The notes beneath the pieces were generated by a model, which saw only the letters and a program-made list of their open reading frames with translations, did no database searches and had not been told where the DNA came from. This document shows, in pieces, positions 1 to 6,585 of a stretch of 20,073 nt of DNA. The DNA lies in assembly GCA_900545125.1 (NCBI GenBank), contig UQXS01000020.1:1-20073 (forward strand), in the 5' to 3' direction. Made by a program: the position numbers and the translations under genes. Position 1 is the stretch's first letter; each line of letters opens with the position of its first letter. This DNA is from an uncultured Ruminococcus sp. Its GTDB lineage: Bacteria > Bacillota > Clostridia > Oscillospirales > Ruminococcaceae.

Positions 1-442
1 CAAAATCGTAAGGAGTGCGAACAAGAATCTTTTCCGGCTTGAAGAACATCTGATAAAGATTATCCTCAAAAGGATTGCGGAAAGAAACGTAGCGCTGTTT
101 TTCGGTCTCCTTGAATTCAACGGTTATCTTTTTGTAAAGTTTTTCAGCCAGAACCTTTGCTTCTGAGATATTGCGTTCTTCGATAAGTTTGTCGATGTTG
201 CTGTAGTAATGATCGAGACGTATGCCGTCAATGTGAGTGATGCGTATCACTTCTTCACGTTTTTCTTCGGGCATATTTTCCATTATAAGGTTTCCGGCAG
301 CAGAGATGCCGTCAGTATTTTTTTCACGGATAAAGCGTTCTGCTTCTTTGCGGAGCATAGCCTCGTTTTCTTCCGGGGCGTCTCCCATTTTGTTTTTCAG
401 TTCGTTATAAATTTCATCGTATGCCAAAAGTATGTACCTCAT
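1..442 (-). CDS. Hypothetical protein, N-terminal part (C-terminus off the window)
   Basis: An open frame on the minus strand begins with ATG at 442-440 and runs off the left edge, giving 147 codons. The product begins MRYILLAYDEIYNELKNKMG and continues as a soluble, charged, helix-rich sequence. No signal peptide or membrane segment is visible. The helical spacing in the middle part (residues about 75-115) loosely recalls tetratricopeptide-type repeats, but I cannot assign a family. An in-frame TGA lies upstream, near 517, and no other good start follows it, so ATG 442 is the best choice even though its Shine-Dalgarno sequence is weak. The gene lies about 105 bp downstream of the 837-aa repeat protein on the same strand, with an inverted repeat between them, so the two may be co-transcribed. 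Function unknown. Confidence 0.6.
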   Translation of the reverse strand, partial: MRYILLAYDEIYNELKNKMGDAPEENEAMLRKEAERFIREKNTDGISAAGNLIMENMPEEKREEVIRITHIDGIRLDHYYSNIDKLIEERNISEAKVLAEKLYKKITVEFKETEKQRYVSFRNPFEDNLYQMFFKPEKILVRTPYDF

Positions 443-497
443 TTCGTTTACGGCATCGGCAGGGGGGGCTGCCTTGCCGCCTGTATTTTCAGGGCAA

Positions 498-533
498 TAC
501 CGTACAAAGTCCGTTCAGGAGCTTTGTACGGTA
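498..533 (-). repeat. 12-bp inverted repeat (intergenic hairpin)
   Basis: TACCGTACAAAG (498-509) and CTTTGTACGGTA (522-533) form a perfect 12-bp stem with a 12-nt loop. It begins 15 nt past the stop codon of the long minus-strand gene. In the minus direction the stem is not followed by a U-run, so it is a poor intrinsic terminator for that gene. A modest T-rich stretch does follow on the plus strand. It could be an intercistronic mRNA stabiliser, a weak terminator or an attenuator ahead of the downstream partial gene. Confidence 0.6.
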
Positions 534-547
534 AATTTTATTGCAGA

Positions 548-3061
548 TCAGAAGCCTCTTTTTGCCAGATCCTTTTTAAACTTTGCGGCGTATTTATCCT
601 GCTTTTTCTTGTCCTTGAGTTCGCTCTTGGACATATTTCTCATATCGTTTTCAGGTTTTTTGGGAACGGCAGGGCGTGCAGGAGCAGAAGGTCTTGATGC
701 AGCACCTTTGTATTCACTGCCGAGATTTACTTCTGCCTGAGCTGCCTGCTTCTTATTTTTCAGAGAATTGTCACCCATTTGTGAGAGAACATCTTCGATC
801 GAGGAAAGAACAGGTGTATTTGCACGCAGTCCCTGTGTTTCGATAAGATTTTTGTTTGCGTAGTCCTTTGAGCTTGAAATAGCGTTTACAAATGCTTTGG
901 AAGTTTCCTTTGCGTGCGGATTAACAGCGATCTTAGAGATATTTGCGGACGGCTGCACATACTGACCGTCAGCGCCCTGATTGCCGAGTTTAGCTTTTAT
1001 GTAGGCAGGAGTCTGTGTAGGAGCATCCAGTTTCACGTAAGGTTTCTGGATATTTGCGCCCATTTGTCCGCCCATAGTATTGCTCATTCCCATCATAGGT
1101 CTGTGCTGTACGGCAGACGGCTGTGGAGGAACAGGCAGCTGCTGACCTCCGACGGGGATATAAATAGGCTGACCGTTCTGATCGTAACCTGTCATCTGCA
1201 TCTGCATATATGTATATATTGGCTGACCGGCTGCATCATATCCGGTGAGCTGCGGTACATTAATGATCTGCGGCTGAACCGGAGGAACTGCCTGAACCGG
1301 AATCGGCTGTACAGGAGCAGCATTCTGAACAGGCTGAACCGGAACGGGCTGAGGTGCTGCGGTCTGAACCGGAGCGGCAGGTGCTTCGGGTATTTGTACA
1401 TAAGCCGTTTCATGGGCATTGTTTTCGACAATTTTTTCTGCATATTCCTGAACATCGTCAGCGGCAGCTTCTTCTGCATATTCCTGAACATCGTCAGTGA
1501 CAGCTTCTTCTGTGTATTCCTGAACATTGTCAGCGGCAGCTTCTTCTGCATATTCCGGAACGTCGTCAGCGGCAGCTTCTTCTGCATATTCCGGAACGTC
1601 GTCAGCGGCAGTTTCTTCTGTGTATTCCTGAACATCGTCAGCGACAGCTTCTTCAGTGTACTCCTGAGAATCATCCTCAACGGCTTCTTCTAAGTATTCT
1701 TCGGCAGTTGTTTTCGCAGCTTCTGCAACGTCAGAGATCTTATTAAGTACGGGTACTTCCGGAATCTCGAAATCCGTGAAGTTGTCTTGTGCGGCATCGT
1801 AAGTGGTATCGCCGGTCTCATCGTAAGCCGGAACCTGCGGAACATCGCTGACGGATCCGGAAAGATCTTCAAGAGCGGGCAGCTCCGGAACTGATATTTC
1901 ATCAAGTGCAGGAACTGACGGCTTTTCAGCAGCAGGAGCTGAAAGCTCTTCAAGCACAGGCGGAGCAATATCATCCAGTGCAGGCGGAACTATATCTTCC
2001 AGCACAGGAGGAACTATATCTTCAAGAGCAGGAACTTCCGGTTTAGTATTATCGTTTCTGTTCTGAGCGAGCTGTTCGGCAGCTGATTGTTCAGGAAAAG
2101 AGAGTTCATCCATTTCTGTAGGCTGGGGTTCAGGTTCTGGAATATCCACGCCGTCGAAACCGAATATCTGATTGGCAACGAAATCCCAGTCTGAATTACC
2201 TTCAAGGCTGATTTCTGGTTCTTCTTCTGGTTGTGAAATATTTTCCACATCTGCGGTTTTCAGTTCGTCCTCGGAGACGTTGATAACAGAATCGTCGTTT
2301 TCATACGCAGCTGAAAGTTCTTCATTGTCGTTTCCGTCGTCAGCAGGAAGATATTCCGGTTCTGGCGTCGGAATGGCAAACTGTGCCAGAAAGTCGTCCT
2401 GCACGATCGGAGTATCCGGCTTTTCCTGAACTTCTTCGTCTGCCGGTTTCCGGATAGCAAACTGAGCGAGGAAATCATCCTGAACAGGTGGCTCCGGTTC
2501 CGGTTCTTCCTTTGGAACATTTATTGCAAATTGAGCAAGATCGTCGCCGATAGCGATTCCCGTACCGGGGATATTTTTCTGAGCGGCGAGAGAAGCTTCT
2601 TTCTCTGCGTTTTTTCTGGCTTCTTCTTCGGCGGCACGTCTGGCTTCTTCCTCGGCTTTTCTTGCGGCTTCTTCGGCTGCTCTTTTTTCCTCAGCAGCTT
2701 TTCTTTCGGCGGCTGCTCTTTCTTCTTCCTCTTTTTGTTTCTGTTCGGGAGTCTTTGTTATTTTCGCAGTGGTATTGCCAAGAGGAACAATACCTTCGTC
2801 TTCGATTCCTTTTTTAGCTTTGGCACGTTCTTCTTTAAGAATTCTTGCCATTTCTTTCTTGTCAGATCTGATTATCTTCTTTGCAAGTCTTTCCTTGCAT
2901 TTATCGCATGAGATCTCTTTAAGGTCGGTCATAACGCCGCCTATACGGTATTTTGAAATATTTTCAGGTTTGATAAGAGAAATTCCGCAGCCGGTTTTTT
3001 TCTTGTCATCGCTGCCGTGTATCTCATCGTTAAACGAAGATGTTACGAGTAAAATATCCAT
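548..3061 (-). CDS. Long acidic repeat-rich protein with Cys motif and coiled coil, function unknown
   Basis: The 837-aa product starts at the ATG at 3061. A GGAG sits 6 nt upstream of this ATG, whereas the alternative ATG at 3073 overlaps that GGAG and has no site of its own. Visible layout: an N-terminal domain of about 95 residues with Cys at 25, 52 and 55 (CxxC), possibly metal binding. A highly charged Ala/Glu/Arg/Lys coiled coil follows at about 104-163. Next come three copies of a D-D-(F)-L-A-Q-F-A-I motif, a Pro/Glu-rich stretch with repeats of a PPVLEDI type, eight 12-residue acidic repeats, and a Pro/Gln/Val-rich segment with two copies of TGYDxxGQPIY. The C-terminal tail is basic. 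There is no signal peptide or membrane segment, so it is probably cytoplasmic. The composition suggests a largely disordered scaffold that presents short binding motifs. I do not recognise the family. Confidence 0.75.
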   Translation of the reverse strand: MDILLVTSSFNDEIHGSDDKKKTGCGISLIKPENISKYRIGGVMTDLKEISCDKCKERLAKKIIRSDKKEMARILKEERAKAKKGIEDEGIVPLGNTTAKITKTPEQKQKEEEERAAAERKAAEEKRAAEEAARKAEEEARRAAEEEARKNAEKEASLAAQKNIPGTGIAIGDDLAQFAINVPKEEPEPEPPVQDDFLAQFAIRKPADEEVQEKPDTPIVQDDFLAQFAIPTPEPEYLPADDGNDNEELSAAYENDDSVINVSEDELKTADVENISQPEEEPEISLEGNSDWDFVANQIFGFDGVDIPEPEPQPTEMDELSFPEQSAAEQLAQNRNDNTKPEVPALEDIVPPVLEDIVPPALDDIAPPVLEELSAPAAEKPSVPALDEISVPELPALEDLSGSVSDVPQVPAYDETGDTTYDAAQDNFTDFEIPEVPVLNKISDVAEAAKTTAEEYLEEAVEDDSQEYTEEAVADDVQEYTEETAADDVPEYAEEAAADDVPEYAEEAAADNVQEYTEEAVTDDVQEYAEEAAADDVQEYAEKIVENNAHETAYVQIPEAPAAPVQTAAPQPVPVQPVQNAAPVQPIPVQAVPPVQPQIINVPQLTGYDAAGQPIYTYMQMQMTGYDQNGQPIYIPVGGQQLPVPPQPSAVQHRPMMGMSNTMGGQMGANIQKPYVKLDAPTQTPAYIKAKLGNQGADGQYVQPSANISKIAVNPHAKETSKAFVNAISSSKDYANKNLIETQGLRANTPVLSSIEDVLSQMGDNSLKNKKQAAQAEVNLGSEYKGAASRPSAPARPAVPKKPENDMRNMSKSELKDKKKQDKYAAKFKKDLAKRGF
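1412..1699 (-). repeat. Eight tandem 36-bp units encoding 12-aa repeats
   Basis: Eight consecutive 36-bp units lie in frame within the 837-aa protein. Each encodes a variant of E-Y-[TA]-E-E-A-[VA]-A-D-D-V-[QP]. The outer copies (EYLEEAVEDDSQ and EYAEKIVENNAH) are the most diverged, while the central copies are nearly identical at DNA level. That pattern suggests recent expansion or contraction by slippage or recombination. The units are strongly acidic, with one Tyr per repeat. Confidence 0.85.
2372..2545 (-). repeat. Three copies of a DD(F)LAQFAI protein motif
   Basis: The 837-aa protein carries the motif at 2545-2522 (DDLAQFAI), 2479-2453 (DDFLAQFAI) and 2398-2372 (DDFLAQFAI). Pro/Glu-rich linkers of about 14-18 residues separate the copies. 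Conserved hydrophobic short motifs on disordered acidic linkers are typical of docking motifs for a partner protein; that reading is inference. Confidence 0.7.
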
Positions 3062-3074
3062 AATGATCTCCATC

Positions 3075-3145
3075 CGCCGGCGTGAAGTGTCACGCTGACT
3101 GCCGCTTTACGGCTGCGGCCTGCCGATTTCCCAATGTCCGCAGCT
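3075..3145 (-). promoter_or_regulatory. Structured GC-rich 5' leader of the 837-aa protein gene
   Basis: Between the promoter and the start codon the minus-strand leader holds two clear stems. GCTGCGG pairs with CCGCAGC (plus coordinates 3112-3118 with 3138-3144, 19-nt loop). GCGTGA pairs with TCACGC (3080-3095, 4-nt loop), just upstream of the Shine-Dalgarno sequence. This leader is much richer in GC than the AT-rich DNA next to it. I match no known riboswitch class. Confidence 0.4.
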
Positions 3146-3201
3146 GCCGGATATTCTTGTGAATAGTTCCTGAAAGCTGTACGGCACACAAATACATATA
3201 T

Positions 3202-3230
3202 ATTATACAATATCTTTTAAAAAAAATCAA
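3202..3230 (-). promoter_or_regulatory. Sigma-A-type promoter for the 837-aa protein gene
   Basis: On the minus strand TTGATT (plus 3225-3230) and TATAAT (plus 3202-3207) are separated by exactly 17 nt. The expected transcript start is near 3195, giving a leader of about 135 nt. The rest of the 3074-3544 intergenic region is AT-rich, and apart from this promoter, its leader and the rsmD promoter I see nothing definable in it. Confidence 0.7.
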
Positions 3231-3482
3231 CAGCTTTTTAGAAAAATTCCAGACAAATTATACTAAAATTAATTTTTTTGGAGAAAATAACAAATTGTTA
3301 TTGATTTTTTTGTCAAAAATACACTGTAAGAGTTAAACTAATTTACACTTTAATTTTGTATAAGACCCGATAATAAATGTGTGTTTAGGCTGAAAAACAG
3401 GACGAACATGGTGTTTATAATCAAATATAACAAATTTAATGTTCATATTTTGTGAAAATTCAACTATCTTTAAAAAAGAATA

Positions 3483-3511
3483 TAGACAAATCGGCAAAAA
3501 CAAGCTATAAT
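3483..3511 (+). promoter_or_regulatory. Sigma-A-type promoter of the rsmD-coaD operon
   Basis: TAGACA (3483-3488) and TATAAT (3506-3511) have a 17-nt spacer. The promoter lies about 33 nt upstream of rsmD, and an AGGAG ribosome-binding site follows at 3531-3535, 9 nt before the ATG. Confidence 0.75.
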
Positions 3512-3544
3512 AGAAGTAATGCTAAAGTTTAGGAGATCATTGCG

Positions 3545-4117
3545 ATGAGAGTTATTACCGGTATTGCAAGAGGACGTCGTCTTAAAGCGCCGGATGGGCT
3601 TGATGTCCGTCCTACCACCGACAAAGTCAAAGAAGCCGTTTTTTCGGCTGTTCAGTTTCAACTGGAGGATACATATGTGCTTGATCTCTTCGCCGGAAGC
3701 GGTCAGATGGGCATTGAGGCTCTGAGCAGGGGTGCAGGGAGAGCAGTATTCGTTGACAATTCCCGTGCCGCAATAAACTGCATAAATGATAATCTGCACG
3801 CAGCAGGATTCGAGCGGAAGTCAGAAGTTATTTTTCGTGACAGCTACGATTATATCAGACTGACCAGGCAGAAATTTGGTATCATTATTCTTGATCCGCC
3901 CTACAGACACGGACATATTGCCGAGGTTCTTCCCATAGCAGCCCGGAAACTCGAAGAGGGCGGCTGTATAATCTGCGAATATGAGTCGGAGGCGGAAATC
4001 CCGCAGACTCCGGAAGGGCTTATGCTTAGAAAGACATACCGTTATGGAAAGATCAATGTTACTATTTTTGAAAGCCCCCTTTCCGGAGAAAATAACGGGG
4101 AGGCGGAAACGGAATGA
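3545..4117 (+). CDS. rsmD: 16S rRNA (guanine(966)-N2)-methyltransferase RsmD
   Basis: The 190-aa product has the usual length of RsmD, the SAM-dependent enzyme that methylates the N2 of G966 (E. coli numbering) of 16S rRNA in the assembled small subunit. The N-terminus (RVITGIARGRRLKAP, then RPTTDKVKEAVFS) is the family's rRNA-binding segment. SAM-binding motif I, LDLFAGSGQMGIEALSRGA, lies at residues 46-64, and the catalytic N2-methyltransferase motif DPPY lies at 117-120. ATG 3545 is preceded by AGGAG at good spacing. The gene is first in an operon, and its last codons overlap the coaD start (ATGA). The rsmD-coaD pair is common in Firmicutes. The assignment is firm. Confidence 0.95.
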   Translation: MRVITGIARGRRLKAPDGLDVRPTTDKVKEAVFSAVQFQLEDTYVLDLFAGSGQMGIEALSRGAGRAVFVDNSRAAINCINDNLHAAGFERKSEVIFRDSYDYIRLTRQKFGIIILDPPYRHGHIAEVLPIAARKLEEGGCIICEYESEAEIPQTPEGLMLRKTYRYGKINVTIFESPLSGENNGEAETE

Positions 4118-4605
4118 GAAGAATAGCTGTTTGTCCCGGAAGCTTCGATCCGGTGACGCTCGGACATCTTGATATAATCACGAGAGCGTCAAAGCTTTTT
4201 GATAAGGTAATAGTTCTTATTTCAAAAAACGCCGGAAAATCCCATCCCAGTTTTACGGCTACCGAAAGAATGCTGATGATAGAACGTGTAACAAGAGATC
4301 TGGACAATGTGGTGATCGACATTCTGGACGGACTTCTTGCTGATTATGTCCGCAACGTGGGAGCAATAGCCATTGTCAAGGGACTTCGTGCCGTAAGCGA
4401 CTTTGAATACGAATTCCAGATGGCTCTTGCGAATAAAAAGCTTTATTCCGGAGCAGAGACCGTATTCCTTACTACTTCGGCAGAAAATATGTATCTCAGT
4501 TCAAGCGTCGTGAAGCAGATAGCTTATTTCGGCGGAGATATAAGCCATTTTGTACCCGACATTATACTTGATGATATAACACAGAGACTTATTAAAGAGA
4601 GGTAA
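4114..4605 (+). CDS. coaD: Pantetheine-phosphate adenylyltransferase (PPAT)
   Basis: The 163-aa product matches the normal size of CoaD, which transfers AMP from ATP to 4'-phosphopantetheine to give dephospho-CoA, the penultimate step of CoA synthesis in the cytoplasm. The nucleotidyltransferase signature CPGSFDPVTLGHLDI (residues 7-21) includes the (T/H)xGH catalytic motif. GLRAVSDFEYEFQMALANK and the C-terminal ENMYLSSSVVKQIAYFGGD stretch are family hallmarks. The start overlaps the rsmD stop by 4 bp (ATGA), so the two are translationally coupled. The downstream coiled-coil gene begins 5 nt after the stop. No unusual features. Confidence 0.96.
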   Translation: MRRIAVCPGSFDPVTLGHLDIITRASKLFDKVIVLISKNAGKSHPSFTATERMLMIERVTRDLDNVVIDILDGLLADYVRNVGAIAIVKGLRAVSDFEYEFQMALANKKLYSGAETVFLTTSAENMYLSSSVVKQIAYFGGDISHFVPDIILDDITQRLIKER

Positions 4606-4610
4606 AATTT

Positions 4611-5108
4611 ATGAGTATTGATGAGATCCTGGATGAAATGGACGAGCTTCTCGACAAAGCATCCTCCATGCCTTTTGTTGCACATAAAAAAGTCATTGAC
4701 GGCGAGCGTATGAGGGAACTTATAAATGATGTCCGCCTGAATATGCCTCACGAGCTGAAAGAGGCAAAGAAAATAGAGTTTGACTGCCAGAGAATCCTCA
4801 ATGAGGCAAAGCTTAATGCAGAGGGTATCATCCGCAAGGCAGAAGAAAGGGCAGCCCAGATCGTTTCCCGTGAGGCTATTATGATGGAGGCAAAGAAAAA
4901 GGCTGTGGATATGTTGACAAAGGCACAGGCAGCAGCCAAGAATTTGCAGCAGAATGCAGCAGTGTCAGTAACAAAAATGCTGAATGATACGGAAAGTCAT
5001 TATGCGAGAAATCTTCAGAATATCAAAATGGTAAAGCAGAAGCTATCATCCGCACTTGCCGGAACAAAACAGATAAGATCAGATGCTGATAAAATAAATG
5101 TATTATGA
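4611..5108 (+). CDS. Coiled-coil protein of the type found after coaD in Clostridia
   Basis: The 165-aa soluble protein is mostly long charged helices. An N-terminal segment, MSIDEILDEMDELLDKA, is followed by an apparently continuous coiled coil with an Ala/Glu/Lys bias from about residue 45 to 150 (RILNEAKLNAEGIIRKAEER and following). Proteins of this kind next to coaD in Clostridia are usually labelled ATPase or V-type ATPase subunit H/E-like because of composition. No Walker motif is present, so the ATPase label is not supported here. The shape also recalls DivIVA- or Apc-stalk-like filaments. It is the third gene of the rsmD operon, starting 5 nt after coaD. The synteny is recalled from related genomes and the function is unknown. 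Confidence 0.8.
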   Translation: MSIDEILDEMDELLDKASSMPFVAHKKVIDGERMRELINDVRLNMPHELKEAKKIEFDCQRILNEAKLNAEGIIRKAEERAAQIVSREAIMMEAKKKAVDMLTKAQAAAKNLQQNAAVSVTKMLNDTESHYARNLQNIKMVKQKLSSALAGTKQIRSDADKINVL

Positions 5109-5142
5109 GAAAAGGATGCCGACGGAACGGGAGGTTTATATT

Positions 5143-5850
5143 ATGGATATAAGAAAAATATCGGCTGTTGCCGCATTGTCGCTTGCATTTTGTATGATAT
5201 GTACTTCATGCGGTGATAAAGATAAAAAAGAAAAGAAAAGTACAGAGTATAAAAATGAAAATATTTCGGAAAACGAGACAAAAGTTCCGGCGGAAGAACC
5301 CGATAAAACATATGAAACAGATGACGGAGAGACGGCATATGCGGTTACTTCCGGTCAGGCGTATCTTGAGATAAGGGATGCCAGAGGAATACATCAGTAT
5401 CTTGGCGGTACCGAGGAAGATCTCTGCTATAATGCCGGGGTAGCAGATATTAAAGAAAACGGCAGTTATACGGTAAGTGTCACTGCTGATTCTGCCGGAT
5501 TCCGCAAGAAAGCGGGAGAAGGTGAAAAGCCGGAGGGGCTGATGTACGCTGCTCTTAAAATAAAGGATGGAGCAAAGGAGTGTCCGAACGCTGTTCTGAC
5601 AATTGATTCAATAGAAGTTGACGGCAAAGATCTGCCGCTGGAGGCAAAGAATTATACGTTTGTAGAAATGGAAACTGACATTAAATCCAATATTTATAAC
5701 GAGTGGGCGAGTATGATACCAGCCGGAGCGGTATCGGCAGAAGGTGCAGTTGCGGAAGATAATACTGATTATTCAAACGTTATCATTCCCAAAGACGCTT
5801 TTACATCATGGACTGAGGTAAAAGTGAACTTTACTGTTTCCGGAATGTAA
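5143..5850 (+). CDS. Putative secreted lipoprotein, function unknown
   Basis: The 235-aa product starts at ATG 5143, which has GGGAGG 8 nt upstream. An alternative in-frame ATG at 5098 overlaps the previous gene and would put 15 polar residues before the signal peptide, so it was not chosen. The N-terminus (MDIRKISAVAALSLAFCMIC then TSCGDKDKKEKK) is a lipoprotein-type signal peptide with probable lipidated Cys in C-T-S-C; the -3 residue is atypical. A Lys/Glu-rich linker to about residue 60 precedes a globular, beta-rich domain with no motif I recognise. It closes the rsmD operon before a strong terminator. No partner can be inferred from context. Confidence 0.75.
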   Translation: MDIRKISAVAALSLAFCMICTSCGDKDKKEKKSTEYKNENISENETKVPAEEPDKTYETDDGETAYAVTSGQAYLEIRDARGIHQYLGGTEEDLCYNAGVADIKENGSYTVSVTADSAGFRKKAGEGEKPEGLMYAALKIKDGAKECPNAVLTIDSIEVDGKDLPLEAKNYTFVEMETDIKSNIYNEWASMIPAGAVSAEGAVAEDNTDYSNVIIPKDAFTSWTEVKVNFTVSGM

Positions 5851-5871
5851 AGGCATCACCGAAAAAAATCG

Positions 5872-5912
5872 AGGTCTGTACAATGGTTTTTCGTTGTACA
5901 GACCTTTTTTTC
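5872..5912 (+). terminator. Intrinsic terminator of the rsmD-coaD operon
   Basis: AGGTCTGTACAA (5872-5883) pairs perfectly with TTGTACAGACCT (5894-5905), a 12-bp stem with a 10-nt loop. A run of seven Ts that starts with the last stem base follows, and the preceding A-run may allow partial bidirectional action. Confidence 0.93.
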
Positions 5913-5946
5913 CTGCCTATTATAGAAGAGTACTGCGGAGCTCTTC
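5894..5946 (+). promoter_or_regulatory. Weak candidate promoter and hairpin ahead of the phage-like module
   Basis: TTGTAC (5894-5899) and TATTAT (5918-5923) are 18 nt apart, but the -35 box overlaps the terminator stem. A short inverted repeat, GAAGAG/CTCTTC (5925-5946, 10-nt loop), lies between it and the GGGAGG ribosome site. This is the only promoter-like sequence I see for the next three genes. Confidence 0.3.
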
Positions 5947-5963
5947 GGAAAGGGAGGAAGTAA

Positions 5964-6584
5964 ATGGAACTGACTGCTAAGGGGAAAAATATTCCTACTT
6001 ATCCCATCGGCAATCTTTTTATACAGGGCGAATGCTTTGCCGATACGATCTATATTACAGTAGATCGTTATTACGACAGGTGGGATCTTTCGGAATGTAC
6101 ATTTTCCATAAAAGGCGAGACGGAATCCGGAGAAGTAATAACTTCAACACTGTTGTTCAAGCCGTTGGAAAAACAGCTTCGTGTTATCTGGCAGGTCTCC
6201 GATTTGTTTGTGCAGAATGCAGGCAGACTGCAGCTTGAGCTGAAAGCTTCAAATGTGGTGAACGGAACGGTTAAATGTGTTGTCAAGTATGATATGCCGC
6301 CGGTATTTGTAAAGCCTGCTCTTGAGGGAACAAACGAGGTTCTGCCTGACACATCTGAACAGGTCGTGGCAGAGATCAATAAAGCTGCGGCAGACGGACT
6401 TGCGGAGATACAGGCAGAAATTGATGCTTTTGATCTGGATTCCGTCAATCAGCGTCTTGACAATATGGATGCAGAATGTGCAGAATTTCTTGTCAGACCT
6501 GAAGTAATACCGGTCACGCAGGAAGAATATGATTCAACGGAGCACAAGAGCAATTCGCTCTACATTATTATAAAGGAGGATTGA
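5964..6584 (+). CDS. Phage baseplate/tail-fibre-like protein (BppU N-terminal-domain-like)
   Basis: The 206-aa product lacks any signal peptide or membrane segment. Residues 1-115 form a beta-rich domain (MELTAKGKNIPTYPIGNLFI and following) that resembles the N-terminal domain of phage upper baseplate proteins of the BppU type. Residues 125-165 are helical and coiled-coil-like (EQVVAEINKAAADGLAEIQA). The C-terminus, VIPVTQEEYDSTEHKSNSLY plus a few residues, matches the VTQEEYDAL...NTLYII style of C-terminus common in phage minor structural proteins. GGGAGG lies 6 nt before ATG 5964, and the next gene starts 1 nt after the stop. The assignment rests on remembered sequence style, not a search. 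It may be a domesticated remnant rather than part of a full phage. Confidence 0.55.
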   Translation: MELTAKGKNIPTYPIGNLFIQGECFADTIYITVDRYYDRWDLSECTFSIKGETESGEVITSTLLFKPLEKQLRVIWQVSDLFVQNAGRLQLELKASNVVNGTVKCVVKYDMPPVFVKPALEGTNEVLPDTSEQVVAEINKAAADGLAEIQAEIDAFDLDSVNQRLDNMDAECAEFLVRPEVIPVTQEEYDSTEHKSNSLYIIIKED

Positions 6585-6585
6585 C

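Noticed and set aside
914..1693. 259-aa plus-strand ORF and other long ORFs opposite or beside the 837-aa gene
   Set aside because: They are shadows of the repeat-rich coding sequence: the internal repeats keep several frames open. They lack a convincing start context and overlap a better-supported gene.
1412..1699. CRISPR-like array of 36-bp repeats
   Set aside because: Repeat length fits CRISPR, but the units are contiguous with no spacers, are in frame, and encode a regular 12-aa protein repeat.
2560..2760. TolA-like or cell-envelope stalk call for the Ala/Glu coiled coil
   Set aside because: Similarity is compositional only; there is no membrane anchor or signal peptide and no Tol neighbours.
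3062..3073. Upstream ATG start at 3073 for the 837-aa protein
   Set aside because: It overlaps the GGAG ribosome-binding site that correctly serves ATG 3061, and has no good site of its own.
5098..5142. Upstream ATG start at 5098 for the lipoprotein
   Set aside because: It overlaps the previous gene and adds 15 polar residues before the signal peptide; GGGAGG sits 8 nt before ATG 5143.
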